DNA from: Oncorhynchus masou masou
Lineage: Eukaryota; Chordata; Actinopteri; Salmoniformes; Salmonidae
DNA length: 64,000 nt
Direction: 5' to 3'
Assembly (NCBI RefSeq): GCF_036934945.1
Contig: NW_027001135.1
Location: 124,001 to 188,000 of the forward strand
Shown: positions 39,116 through 52,260 of the stretch, one piece after another
Layout of the letters: each line of letters begins with the position of its first letter
Numbering within the stretch: the first letter of the stretch is position 1
The notes under the pieces: generated by a model
What the model saw: only the letters and a program-made list of their open reading frames with translations
Told to the model about the DNA's origin: nothing
Database searches by the model: none
Made by a program: the position numbers and the translations under genes

Positions 39116-39541
39116 TTTGCTCTGACATGCCCTGTCAACTGTGGGACCTTATATAGACATGTGTGTGCCTTTCCAAATCATGTCCAATCAATGGAATTTA
39201 CCACAGGTGGACTCCAATCAAGTTGTAGAAACATCTCAAGGTGATCAATAGAACAAGATGCACTTGAGGTCCGTTTCTAGTCTCATAGCAAAGGGTCTGA
39301 ATACTTATGTAAATAAGGTTTTTAGGTTTGATATTTTTTATCAATTTGCAAAGATTTCTAAAAAACCTGTTTAGGCTTTGTTATTATGGGGTATTGTGAT
39401 GTCATTATGGGGTATTGTGATGTCATTATGGGGTATTGTGTGTAGATTGCTGAGGATTTCTTTTCAACATTTACATAACGTTTACATAACGTAACAAAAA
39501 TAGAAAAAGTCAAGGGGTCTGAATACTTTCCGAAGGCACTG
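39115..39541 (+). mobile_element. Right terminal part of a second Tc1 family
   Basis: This is a non-coding end region recognised by tgggaccttatatagacatg, the inner repeat aaagggtctgaatacttatg and the outer repeat ggggtctgaatactttccg followed by gaaggcactg. A 21-bp segment around attatggggtattgtgatg is tandemly repeated about three times at 39378-39440, where related elements have one copy to my knowledge. It is joined directly to the transposase fragment of another family. Confidence 0.8.
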
Positions 39542-39583
39542 TCAGTAACAGAAGAAAATAATCACCATCAAAATCTGTCAATT

Positions 39584-39910
39584 TAAACTAGATCAGTTTT
39601 TAGCTAGGGATCAGTTTTTAGCTAGAGATCAGTTTTAAACTAGAGATCAGTTTTTAGCTAGAGATCAGTTTTTAGCTAGAGATCAGTTTTTAGCTGGAGA
39701 TCAGTTTTAAACTAGAGATCAGTTTTTAGCTAGAGATCAGTTTTTAGCTAGAGATCAGTTTTTAGCTAGAGATCAGTTTTTAGCTAGAGATCAGTTTTAA
39801 ACTAGAGATCAGTTTTTAGCTAGGGATCAGTTTTTAGCTAGAGATCAGTTTTAAACTAGAGATCAGTTTTTAGCTAGGGATCAGTTTTTAGCTAGAGATC
39901 AGTTTTTAGT
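39584..39910. repeat. 18-bp minisatellite, about 18 copies
   Basis: The unit is agagatcagtttttagct with variants agggatcag and ttttaaact. It starts about 40 bp after the Tc1 right end. In-frame stops are frequent (tag), so no open frame crosses it. Confidence 0.95.
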
Positions 39911-40044
39911 GTGGGCTGTGTCTCAAAACCACACTTTATTGGTCGCATACAAATATTTCGAAGATTTATTTTGCTCTGCGATGGAAGGTATTTCTGTTTG
40001 TTAGATATCATACATTTGCTAAAATTTCAAAAAACCTGTAGATG
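39911..40044. other. Short unidentified segment
   Basis: About 130 bp between the 18-bp array and the next Tc1 remnant. The bases ttggtcgcatacaaatattt resemble text found in other salmonid transposon ends, but I cannot assign it with confidence. Confidence 0.4.
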
Positions 40045-40241
40045 CAGTACCAGTCAAAGGATTGGAAACACCTGCTCATTCAAGGGTTTTTCTTTATTTT
40101 CATTATTTACTACATTGGAGAATAATAGTAAAGACATCAACAGTATGAAATGGCACATATAGCATAATGTAGTAACAAAAATATATATATTTTAAATTTT
40201 AGATTCTTCAAAGTAGCAACCCTTTGCCTTAACGACAGCTT
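40045..40241 (+). mobile_element. Terminal fragment of a third Tc1-like family
   Basis: It begins cagtaccagtcaaagg and continues attcaagggtttttcttta, and near its end reads attcttcaaagtagcaaccc followed by tttgccttaacgacagc. This resembles the terminal repeat and adjacent leader of another common salmonid Tc1 family. It is cut off at about 40241, where the 23/33-bp satellite starts immediately. No transposase part is present. Confidence 0.8.
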
Positions 40242-43200
40242 ACTACAATATACTACATTCTACTGGTACAGTATACTACATTATACTGGTACAGTACACT
40301 ACATTATACTGGTACAGTATACTACATTACACTACATTCAACTGGTACAGTATACTACATTATACTACATTCAACTGGTACAGTATACTACATTACACTA
40401 CATTCAACTGGTACAGTACACTACATTATACTGGTACAGTATACTACATTACACTACATTCAACTGGTACAGTATACTACATTACACTACATTCAACTGG
40501 TACAGTATACTACATTATACTACATTCAACTGGTACAGTATACTACATTACACTACATTCAACTGGTACAGTATACTACATTATACTACATTCAACTGGT
40601 ACAGTATACTACATTACACTACATTCAACTGGTACAGTATACTACATTATACTACATTCAACTGGTACAGTATACTACATTACACTACATTCAACTGGTA
40701 CAGTATACTACATTATCCTACATTCAACTGGTACAGTATACTACATTACACTACATTCAACTGGTACAGTACACTACATTATACTGGTACAGTATACTAC
40801 ATTACACTACATTCAACTGGTACAGTACACTACATTATACTGGTACAGTATACTACATTACACTACATTCAACTGGTACAGTACACTACATTATACTGGT
40901 ACAGTATACTACATTACACTACATTCAACTGGTACAGTACACTACATTATACTGGTACAGTATACTACATTACACTACATTATACTGGTACAGTATACTA
41001 CATTACACTACATTATACTGGTACAGTATACTACATTACACTACATTATACTGGTACAGTATATTACATTACATTACATTATACTGGTACAGTATACTAC
41101 ATTATCCTACATTCAACTGGTACAGTATACTACATTATACTACATTCAACTGGTACAGTATACTACATTACACTACATTCAACTGGTACAGTACACTACA
41201 TTATACTGGTACAGTATACTACATTACACTACATTATACTGGTACAGTATACTACATTACACTACATTATACTGGTACAGTATACTACATTACACTACAT
41301 TATACTGGTACAGTATATTACATTACATTACATTATACTGGTACAGTATACTACATTATCCTACATTCAACTGGTACAGTATACTACATTATACTACATT
41401 CAACTGGTACAGTATACTACATTACACTACATTCAACTGGTACAGTATACTACATTATCCTACATTGAACTGGTACAGTATACTACATTACACTACATTC
41501 AACTGGTACAGTACACTACATTATACTGGTACAGTATACTACATTACACTACATTCAACTGGTACAGTACACTACATTATACTGGTACAGTATACTACAT
41601 TACACTACATTCAACTGGTACAGTACACTACATTATACTGGTACAGTATACTACATTACACTACATTCAACTGGTACAGTACACTACATTATACTGGTAC
41701 AGTATACTACATTACACTACATTCAACTGGTACAGTACACTACATTATACTGGTACAGTATACTACATTACACTACATTATACTGGTACAGTATACTACA
41801 TTACACTACATTATACTGGTACAGTATACTACATTACACTACATTATACTGGTAAAGTATATTACATTACATTACATTATACTGGTACAGTATACTACAT
41901 TACACTACATTATACTGGTACATTATACTACATTATACTGGTACAGTATACTACATTATACTGGTACATTATACTACATTATACTGGTACAGTACACTAC
42001 ATTATACTGGTACAGTATACTACATTATAGTGGTACAGTATACTACATTATACTGGTACAGTATACTACATTACACTACATTATACTGGTACAGTATACT
42101 ACATTACACTACATTATACTGGTACAGTATACTACATTATACTGGTACAGTATAGTACATTACACTACATTATACTGGAACAGTATACTACATTATACTG
42201 GTATAGTGGTACAGTATATTACATTACACTACATTATACTGGTACAGTATACTACATTATACTGGTACAGTATATTACATTATCCTACATTATACTGGTA
42301 CAGTATACTACATTATACTGGTATAGTGGTACAGTATATTACATTACACTACATTATACTGGTACAGTATACTACATTCAACTGGTACAGTACACTACAT
42401 TATACTGGTTCAGTATACTACATTACACTACATTCAACTGGTACAGTATACTACATTACACTACATTCAACTGGTACAGTATACTACATTATACTACATT
42501 CAACTGGTACAGTATACTACATTACACTACATTCAACTGGTACAGTATACTACATTATACTACATTCAACTGGTACAGTATACTACATTACACTACATTC
42601 AACTGGTACAGTATACTACATTATACTACATTCAACTGGTACAGTATACTACATTACACTACATTCAACTGGTACAGTATACTACATTATCCTACATTCA
42701 ACTGGTACAGTATACTACATTACACTACATTCAACTGGTACAGTACACTACATTATACTGGTACAGTATACTACATTACACTACATTCAACTGGTACAGT
42801 ACACTACATTATACTGGTACAGTATACTACATTACACTACATTCAACTGGTACAGTACACTACATTATACTGGTACAGTATACTACATTACACTACATTC
42901 AACTGGTACAGTACACTACATTATACTGGTACAGTATACTACATTACACTACATTCAACTGGTACAGTACACTACATTATACTGGTACAGTATACTACAT
43001 TACACTACATTATACTGGTACAGTATACTACATTACACTACATTATACTGGTACAGTATACTACATTACACTACATTATACTGGTACAGTATATTACATT
43101 ACATTACATTATACTGGTACAGTATACTACATTATCCTACATTCAACTGGTACAGTATACTACATTATACTACATTCAACTGGTACAGTATACTACATTA

Positions 43201-46200
43201 CACTACATTCAACTGGTACAGTACACTACATTATACTGGTACAGTATACTACATTACACTACATTATACTGGTACAGTATACTACATTACACTACATTAT
43301 ACTGGTACAGTATACTACATTACACTACATTATACTGGTACAGTATATTACATTACATTACATTATACTGGTACAGTATACTACATTATCCTACATTCAA
43401 CTGGTACAGTATACTACATTATACTACATTCAACTGGTACAGTATACTACATTACACTACATTCAACTGGTACAGTATACTACATTATCCTACATTCAAC
43501 TGGTACAGTATACTACATTACACTACATTCAACTGGTACAGTACACTACATTATACTGGTACAGTATACTACATTACACTACATTCAACTGGTACAGTAC
43601 ACTACATTATACTGGTACAGTATACTACATTACACTACATTCAACTGGTACAGTACACTACATTATACTGGTACAGTATACTACATTACACTACATTCAA
43701 CAGTATACTACATTACACTACATTCAACTGGTACAGTACACTACTACATTATACTGGTACAGTATACTACATTATACTGGTACATTATACTACATTATAC
43801 TGGTACAGTACACTACATTATACTGGTACAGTATACTACATTATAGTGGTACAGTATACTACATTATACTGGTACAGTATACTACATTACACTACATTAT
43901 ACTGGTACAGTATACTACATTACACTACATTATACTGGTACAGTATACTACATTATACTGGTACAGTATAGTACATTACACTACATTATACTGGTACAGT
44001 ATACTACATTATACTGGTATAGTGGTACAGTATATTACATTACACTACATTATACTGGTACAGTATACTACATTATACTGGTACAGTATATTACATTATC
44101 CTACATTATACTGGTACAGTATACTACATTATACTGGTATAGTGGTACAGTATATTACATTACACTACATTATACTGGTACAGTATACTACATTCAACTG
44201 GTACAGTACACTACATTATACTGGTTCAGTATACTACATTACACTACATTATACTGGTACAGTATATTACATTACATTACATTATACTGGTACAGTATAC
44301 TACATTACACTACATTATACTGGTACAGTATATTACATTACCCTACACTATACTGGTACAGTATACTACATTACACTACATTATACTGGTACAGTATATT
44401 ACATTACATTACATTATACTGGTACAGTACACTTCATTATACTACATTATACTGGTACAGTATACTACATTATACTGGTACAGTATACTACATTATACTG
44501 GTACAGTATACTACATTACACTACATTATACTGGTACAGTATATTACATTATACTACATTATACTGGTACAGTATACTACATTACACTACATTATACTGG
44601 TAGAGTATACTACATTGCTCTACGTTATACTGGTACAGTATACTACATTATACTGGTACAGTATACTACATTATACTGGTACATTATACTACATTACACT
44701 ACATTATACTGGTATAGTATATTACATTATACTACATTATACTGGTACAGTATACTACATTACACTACATTATACTGGTACAGTATATTACATTATACTA
44801 CATTATACTGGTACAGTATACTACATTATACTGGAACATTATACTACATTATACTGGTACAGTATAGTACATTATACTGGAACATTATACTACATTATAC
44901 TACATTATACTGGTACAGTATACTACATTATACTGGAACATTATACTACATTATACTACATTATACTGGTACAGTATACTACATTATACTGGTACAGTAT
45001 ACTACATTACACTACATTATACTGGTACAGTATACTACATTATACTGGTACAGTATATTACATTATACTACATTATACTCGTACAGTATACTACATTATA
45101 CTGGAACATTATACTACAATATACTACATTACACTACATTATACTGGTACAGTATACTAGATTATACTACATTATACTGGTACAGTATATTACATTATAC
45201 TACATTATACTGGTACAGTATACTACGTTACACTGGTACAGTACACTACATTATACTACATTATACTGGTACAGTACACTACATTATACTACATTATACT
45301 GGTACAGTATACTACATTATACTGGTACAGTATACTACATTATACTGGTACAGTATACTACATTATACTGGTACAGTATACTACATTACACTACATTATA
45401 CTGGTACAGTATATTACATTATACTACATTATACTGGTACAGTATACTACATTACACTACATTATACTGGTAGAGTATACTACATTACTCTACGTTATAC
45501 TGGTACAGTATACTACATTATACTACATTGTACTGGTACAGTATACTACATTATACTGGTACATTATACTACATTACACTACATTATACTGGTACAGTAT
45601 ATTACATTACATTACATTATACTGGTACAGTACACTTCATTATACTACATTATACTGGACCAGTATACTACATTATACTGGTACAGTATACTACATTATA
45701 CTGGTACAGTATACTACATTACACTACATTATACTGGTACAGTATATTACATTATACTACATTATACTGGTACAGTATACTACATTACACTACATTATAC
45801 TGGTAGAGTATACTACATTGCTCTACGTTATACTGGTACAGTATACTACATTATACTGGTACAGTATACTACATTATACTGGTACATTATACTACATTAC
45901 ACTACATTATACTGGTATAGTATATTACATTATACTACATTATACTGGTACAGTATACTACATTACACTACATTATACTGGTACAGTATATTACATTATA
46001 CTACATTATACTGGTACAGTATACTACATTATACTGGAACATTATACTACATTATACTGGTACAGTATAGTACATTATACTGGAACATTATACTACATTA
46101 TACTACATTATACTGGTACAGTACATTACATTATACTACATTATACTGGTACAGTATACTACATTATACTGGAACATTATACTACATTATACTACATTAT

Positions 46201-49200
46201 ACTGGTACAGTATACTACATTATACTGGTACAGTATACTACATTACACTACATTATACTGGTACAGTATACTACATTATACTGGTACAGTATATTACATT
46301 ATACTACATTATACTCGTACAGTATACTACATTATACTGGAACATTATACTACAATATACTACATTACACTACATTATACTGGTACAGTATACTAGATTA
46401 TACTACATTATACTGGTACAGTATATTACATTATACTACATTATACTGGTACAGTATACTACGTTACACTGGTACAGTACACTACATTATACTACATTAT
46501 ACTGGTACAGTACACTACATTATACTACATTATACTGGTACAGTATACTACATTATACTGGTACAGTATACTACATTATACTGGTACAGTATACTACATT
46601 ACACTACATTATACTGGTACAGTATATTACATTATACTACATTATACTGGTACAGTATACTACATTACACTACATTATACTGGTAGAGTATACTACATTA
46701 CTCTACGTTATACTGGTACAGTATACTACATTATACTACATTGTACTGGTACAGTATACTACATTATACTGGTACATTATACTACATTACACTACATTAT
46801 ACTGGTATAGTATATTACATCATACTACATTATACTGGTACAGTATACTACATTATACTACATTATACTGGTACAGTATACTACATTATACTGGAACATT
46901 ATACTACATTATACTACATTATACTGGTACAGTATAGTACATTATACTGGAACATTATACTACATTATACTACATTATACTGGTACAGTACATTACATTA
47001 TACTACATTATACTGGTACAGTATACTACATTATACTGGAACATTATACTACATTATACTACATTATACTGGTACAGTATACTACATTATACTGGTACAG
47101 TATACTACATTACACTACATTATACTGGTACAGTATACTACATTATACTGGTACAGTATATTACATTATACTACATTATACTCGAACGTTATACTACATT
47201 ATACTGGAACATTATACTACAATATACTACATTATACTGGTACAGTATACTACATTATACTACATTATACTGGTACAGTATACTACATTATACTACATTA
47301 TACTGGTAAAGTATACTACATTATACTACATTATACTGGTACAGTATACTACATTATACTGGTACAGTATACTACATTATACTGGAACATTACACTACAT
47401 TATACTACATTATACTGGTACAGTATATTACATTATACTACATTATACTGGTACAGTATACTACATTATAGTGGTACAGTATACTACATTACACTACATT
47501 ATACTGGTACAGTATACTAGATTATACTACATTATACTGGTACAGTATATTACATTATACTACATTATACTGGTACAGTATACTACGTTACACTGGTACA
47601 GTACACTACATTATACTACATTATACTGGTACAGTACACTACATTATACTACATTATACTAGTACAGTATACTACATTACACTACATTATAGCGGTATAG
47701 TATACTACATTATACTGGTACAGTATACTACATTATACTGGTACAGTACACTACATTATACTACATTATACTGGTACAGTATACTACGTTACACTGGTAC
47801 AGTACACTACATTATACTACATTATACTGGTACAGTACACTACATTATACTACATTATACTGGTACATTATACTACATTATACTGGTATATTATACTACA
47901 TTATACTGGTACATTATACTACATTATAGTGGTACAGTATACTACATTACACTACATTATACTGGTATAGTATACTATATTACACTGCATTATACTGGTA
48001 CATTATACTACATTATACTGGAACATTACACTACATTATACTTCATTATACGGGTGCAGTATATTACATTATACTACATTATACTGGTACAGTATACTAC
48101 ATTATACTACATTATACTGGAACATTATACTACATTATACTGGAACATTATACTGGTACAGTATACTACATTACACTACATTATACTGGTACAGTATACT
48201 ACATTACACTACATTATACTGGTACAGTATACTACATTATACTGGTACAGTACACTACATTACACTACATTATACTGGTACAGTATGCTACATTACACTA
48301 CATTATACTTGTACAGTATACTACATTATACTGGTACAGTACACTACATTATACTAAATTATACTGGTACAGTATACTACGTTACACTGGTACAGTACAC
48401 TACATTACACTACATTATACTGGTACAGTACACTATATTATACTACATTATACTGGTACAGTATACTACATTATACTGGTACAGTATACTACATTACACT
48501 ACATTATAGTGGTATAGTATACTACATTATACTGGTACAGTATACTACATTATACTGGTACTGTACACTACATTATACTACATTATACTGGTACAGTATA
48601 CTACGTTACACTGGTACAGTACACTACATTATACTGGTACAGTACACTACATTATACTACATTATACTGGTACAGTACACTACATTACACTACATTATAC
48701 TGGTACAGTATGCTACATTACACTACATTATACTTGTACAGTATACTACATTATACTGGTACAGTACACTACATTATACTACATTATACTGGTACAGTAT
48801 ACTACATTACACTACATTATACTGGTACAGTATGCTACATTACACTACATTATACTTGTACAGTATACTACATTATACTGGTACAGTATACTACATTATA
48901 CTACATTATACTGGAACATTATACTACATTATACTGGAACATTATACTGGTACAGTATACTACATTACACTACATTATACTGGTACAGTATACTACATTA
49001 TACTGGTACAGTACACTACATTATACTGGTACAGTACACTACATTACACTACATTATACTGGTACAGTATGCTACATTACACTACATTATACTTGTACAG
49101 TATACTACATTATACTGGTACAGTACACTACATTATACTAAATTATACTGGTACAGTATACTACGTTACACTGGTACAGTACACTACATTACACTACATT

Positions 49201-51211
49201 ATACTGGTACAGTACACTATATTATACTACATTATACTGGTACAGTATACTACATTATACTGGTACAGTATACTACATTACACTACATTATAGTGGTATA
49301 GTATACTACATTATACTGGTACAGTATACTACATTATACTGGTACTGTACACTACATTATACTACATTATACTGGTACAGTATACTACGTTACACTGGTA
49401 CAGTACACTACATTATACTACATTATACTGGTACAGTACACTACATTATACTACATTATACTGGTACAGTATACTACATTACTCTACATTATACTGGTAC
49501 AGTATGCTACATTACACTACATTATACTTGTACAGTATACTACATTATACTGGTACAGTACACTACATTATACTACATTATACTGGTACAGTATACTACG
49601 TTACACTGGTACAGTACACTACATTATACTACATTATACTGGTACAGTACACTACATTATACTACATTATACTGGTACATTATACTACATTATACTACAT
49701 TATACTGGAACATTATACTACATTATACTGGAACATTATACTGGTACAATACACTACATTACACTACATTATACTGGTACAGTATACTACATTATACTGG
49801 TACAGTACACTACATTATACTACATTATACTGGTACAGTATACTACGTTACACTGGTACAGTACACTACATTACACTACATTATACTGGTACAGTATGCT
49901 ACATTACACTACATTATACTTGTACAGTATACTACATTATACTGGTACAGTACACTACATTATACTACATTATACTGGTACAGTATACTACGTTACACTG
50001 GTACAGTACACTACATTACACTACATTATACTGGTACAGTACACTACATTATACTACATTATACTGGTACAGTACACTACATTACACTACATTATACTGG
50101 TACAGTATGCTACATTACACTACATTATACTGGTACAGTACACTACATTATACTGGTACAGTATACTACGTTACACTGGTACAGTACACTACATTACACT
50201 ACATTATACTGGTACAGTACACTACATTATACTACATTATACTGGTACAGTATACTACATTATACTGGTACAGTATACTACATTACACTACATTATAGTG
50301 GTATAGTATACTACATTATACTGGTACAGTATACTACATTATACTGGTACTGTACACTACATTATACTACATTATACTGGTACAGTATACTACGTTACAC
50401 TGGTACAGTACACTACATTATACTACATTATACTGGTACAGTACACTACATTATACTAGATTATACTGGTACATTATACTACATTATACTACATTATACT
50501 GGTACATTATACTACATTATACTGGTATATCATACTACATTATACTGGTACATTATACTACATTATAGTGGTACAGTATACTACATTATACTGGTACAGT
50601 ATACTACATTACACTACATTATACTGGTACATTATACTACATTATACTGGTACAGTATACTACATTATACTGGTACAGTATACTACATTACACTACATTA
50701 TACTGGTACAGTATACTACATTATACTGGTACAGTATACTACATTATACTACATTATACTGGTACAGTATACTACATTATACTACATTATACTGGTACGT
50801 TATACTACATTATAGTGGTATAGTGGTACAGTATACTACATTATACTGGTACAGTATACTACATTATACTGGTACAGTATACTACATACACTACATTATA
50901 CTGGTACATTATACTACATTATACTGGTACAGTATACTACATTATACTGGTACATTATACTACATTATACTGGTACGTTATACTACATTATAGTGGTACA
51001 GTATACTACATTATACTGGTACAGTATACTACATTATACTGGTACAGTATACTACATTATAGTTGTAAAATGGTACAGTATATTACATTATACTGGTACA
51101 TTATACTACATTATAGTGGTACAGTATACTACATTATACTGGTACATTATACTACATTATAGTGGTACAGTATACTACATTATAATACATTATACTGGTA
51201 CAGTATATAAC
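40242..51211. repeat. 23/33-bp AT-rich satellite, nearly 11 kb
   Basis: The basic 23-bp unit is ctggtacagtatactacatt plus ata. A 33-bp form adds one more ctacatta-type decamer, and later units drop or repeat this decamer freely. Rare variants show block duplication: atattacattacattacatt at 41051/43081 and 41311/43341 (2030 bp); tatagtggt at 42202/44018 and ggttcag at 42407/44223 (1816 bp); tagagtatac at 44601/45804 (1203 bp) and 45471/46684 (1213 bp). Plus-strand open frames up to 793 codons (YSILHYT-type repeats) are artefacts. Confidence 0.98.
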
Positions 51212-51823
51212 ATTACCCTGGCCTGGTGGGGGGGGGGGGGGTAACAGGCCAATACATTAACATTACCCTGGCCTGGTGGGGGGGGGGGGGTAACAGGCCA
51301 ATACATTAACATTACCCTGGCCTGTTGGGGAGCGGGGTGAGGTGAGGGGGTAACAGGCCAAGACATTAACATTATCCTGGCATGGTGGGGAGAGGGGTGA
51401 GGTGAGGGGGTAACAGGCCAAGACATTAACATTACCCTGGCCTGGTGGGGTGAGGTGAGGGGGTAACAGGCCAAGACTTTAACATTACCCTGGCCTGGTG
51501 GGGAGGGGGGTGAGGTGAGGGGGTAACAGGCCAAGACATTAACATTACCCTGGCATGGTGGGGAGAGGGGTGAGGTGAGGGGGTAACAGGCCAAGACATT
51601 AACATTACCCTGGCCTGGTGGGGAGGGGGGTGAGGTGAGGGGGTAACAGGCCAAGACATTAACATTATCCTGGCATGGTGGGGAGAGGGGTGAGGTGAGG
51701 GGGTAACAGGCCAAGACATTAACATTATCCTGGCATGGTGGGGAGCGGGGTGAGGTGAGGGGGTAACAGGCCAAGACATTAACATTACCCTGGCCTGGTG
51801 GGGAGAGGGGTGAGGTGAGGGGG
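51205..51823. repeat. 60-bp G-rich minisatellite, about 11 copies
   Basis: The unit has taacaggccaagacattaac, then attaccctggcctggtgggg and agaggggtgaggtgaggggg. The first two copies replace the last part with pure G runs of 14 (51228-51241) and 13 bases (51278-51290). The array follows the AT-rich satellite with no spacer. Minus-strand open frames rich in Pro and Ser are artefacts. Confidence 0.96.
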
Positions 51824-52260
51824 CGTTGGGTTCACAGGGCAGACAAACTGGTGATAAATGCCTGAATCATTTCTGGGAAGTCCTTCTCCTCACATGTTAG
51901 ATGACATGTGCCCATCTCCTCTGTTCAGTCCTTGGAGATTTCCATGCTAAATGTATGTGCATATTTTTTCATAGCAAAGTCGTATTAGAATTTCAGCCCC
52001 ATCCAGGCAGTGAACATGAAAGGACTTGAGAGAGGATCATACTGCAGCGTGATCAACCCCTCTGAGGCCTGGGGGTCCCGGATGCACAGTAATGAGGACA
52101 GTTAAGTGCTTTGTGGAGTACTACTAGTCCAGTACTACTAGCTAGTACTCTTGAAATATTCTCTCTAACCCTTTATGGAAGGAGCAGCTGTCTGCTCCTC
52201 CAGTACTCTAGCTCATCGAGTTGCTAAGGTAGTCCAGAACTACTAGCTAGTACTATGGCC
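51824..52260. other. Single-copy island with a 16-bp direct repeat
   Basis: Non-repetitive DNA apart from actactagctagtact, found at 52134-52149 and 52239-52254, each preceded by agtccag. No exon-like frame or mobile element is seen. Confidence 0.6.

Larger units (their letters stand above)
37974..39541 (+). mobile_element. Chimeric Tc1/mariner element with mismatched ends
   Basis: The left end begins CAGTTGAAAACAGAAG next to a TA and has two direct-repeat motifs sharing cagaagtttacatacac (outer near 37984, inner near 38190), the arrangement of salmonid Tc1 elements of the Tss/Sleeping Beauty-related type. A decayed transposase of that type follows. From about 39115 the sequence changes to the right end of a different Tc1 family, marked by two copies of ggtctgaatactt (near 39294 and 39519) and ending gaaggcactg at 39541. 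The ends are not inverted copies of each other, so this is a fusion of two elements. A SINE fragment (38269-38365) lies inside the left part. Confidence 0.85.

Noticed and set aside
38438..39128. Active Tc1 transposase gene
   Set aside because: Lost start codon, early stops, frameshifts, and the last two catalytic residues are missing because the sequence switches to another family.
40045..40330. Origin of the 23/33-bp satellite from the Tc1 end because both contain actggtac in one orientation
   Set aside because: The shared word is only eight bases and partly palindromic, too short to support descent.
41465..51244. Plus-strand frames of 793 codons and many others rich in Tyr, Thr, Leu and His
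   Set aside because: These are translations of the 23/33-bp satellite, with no start context, domain or unique sequence.
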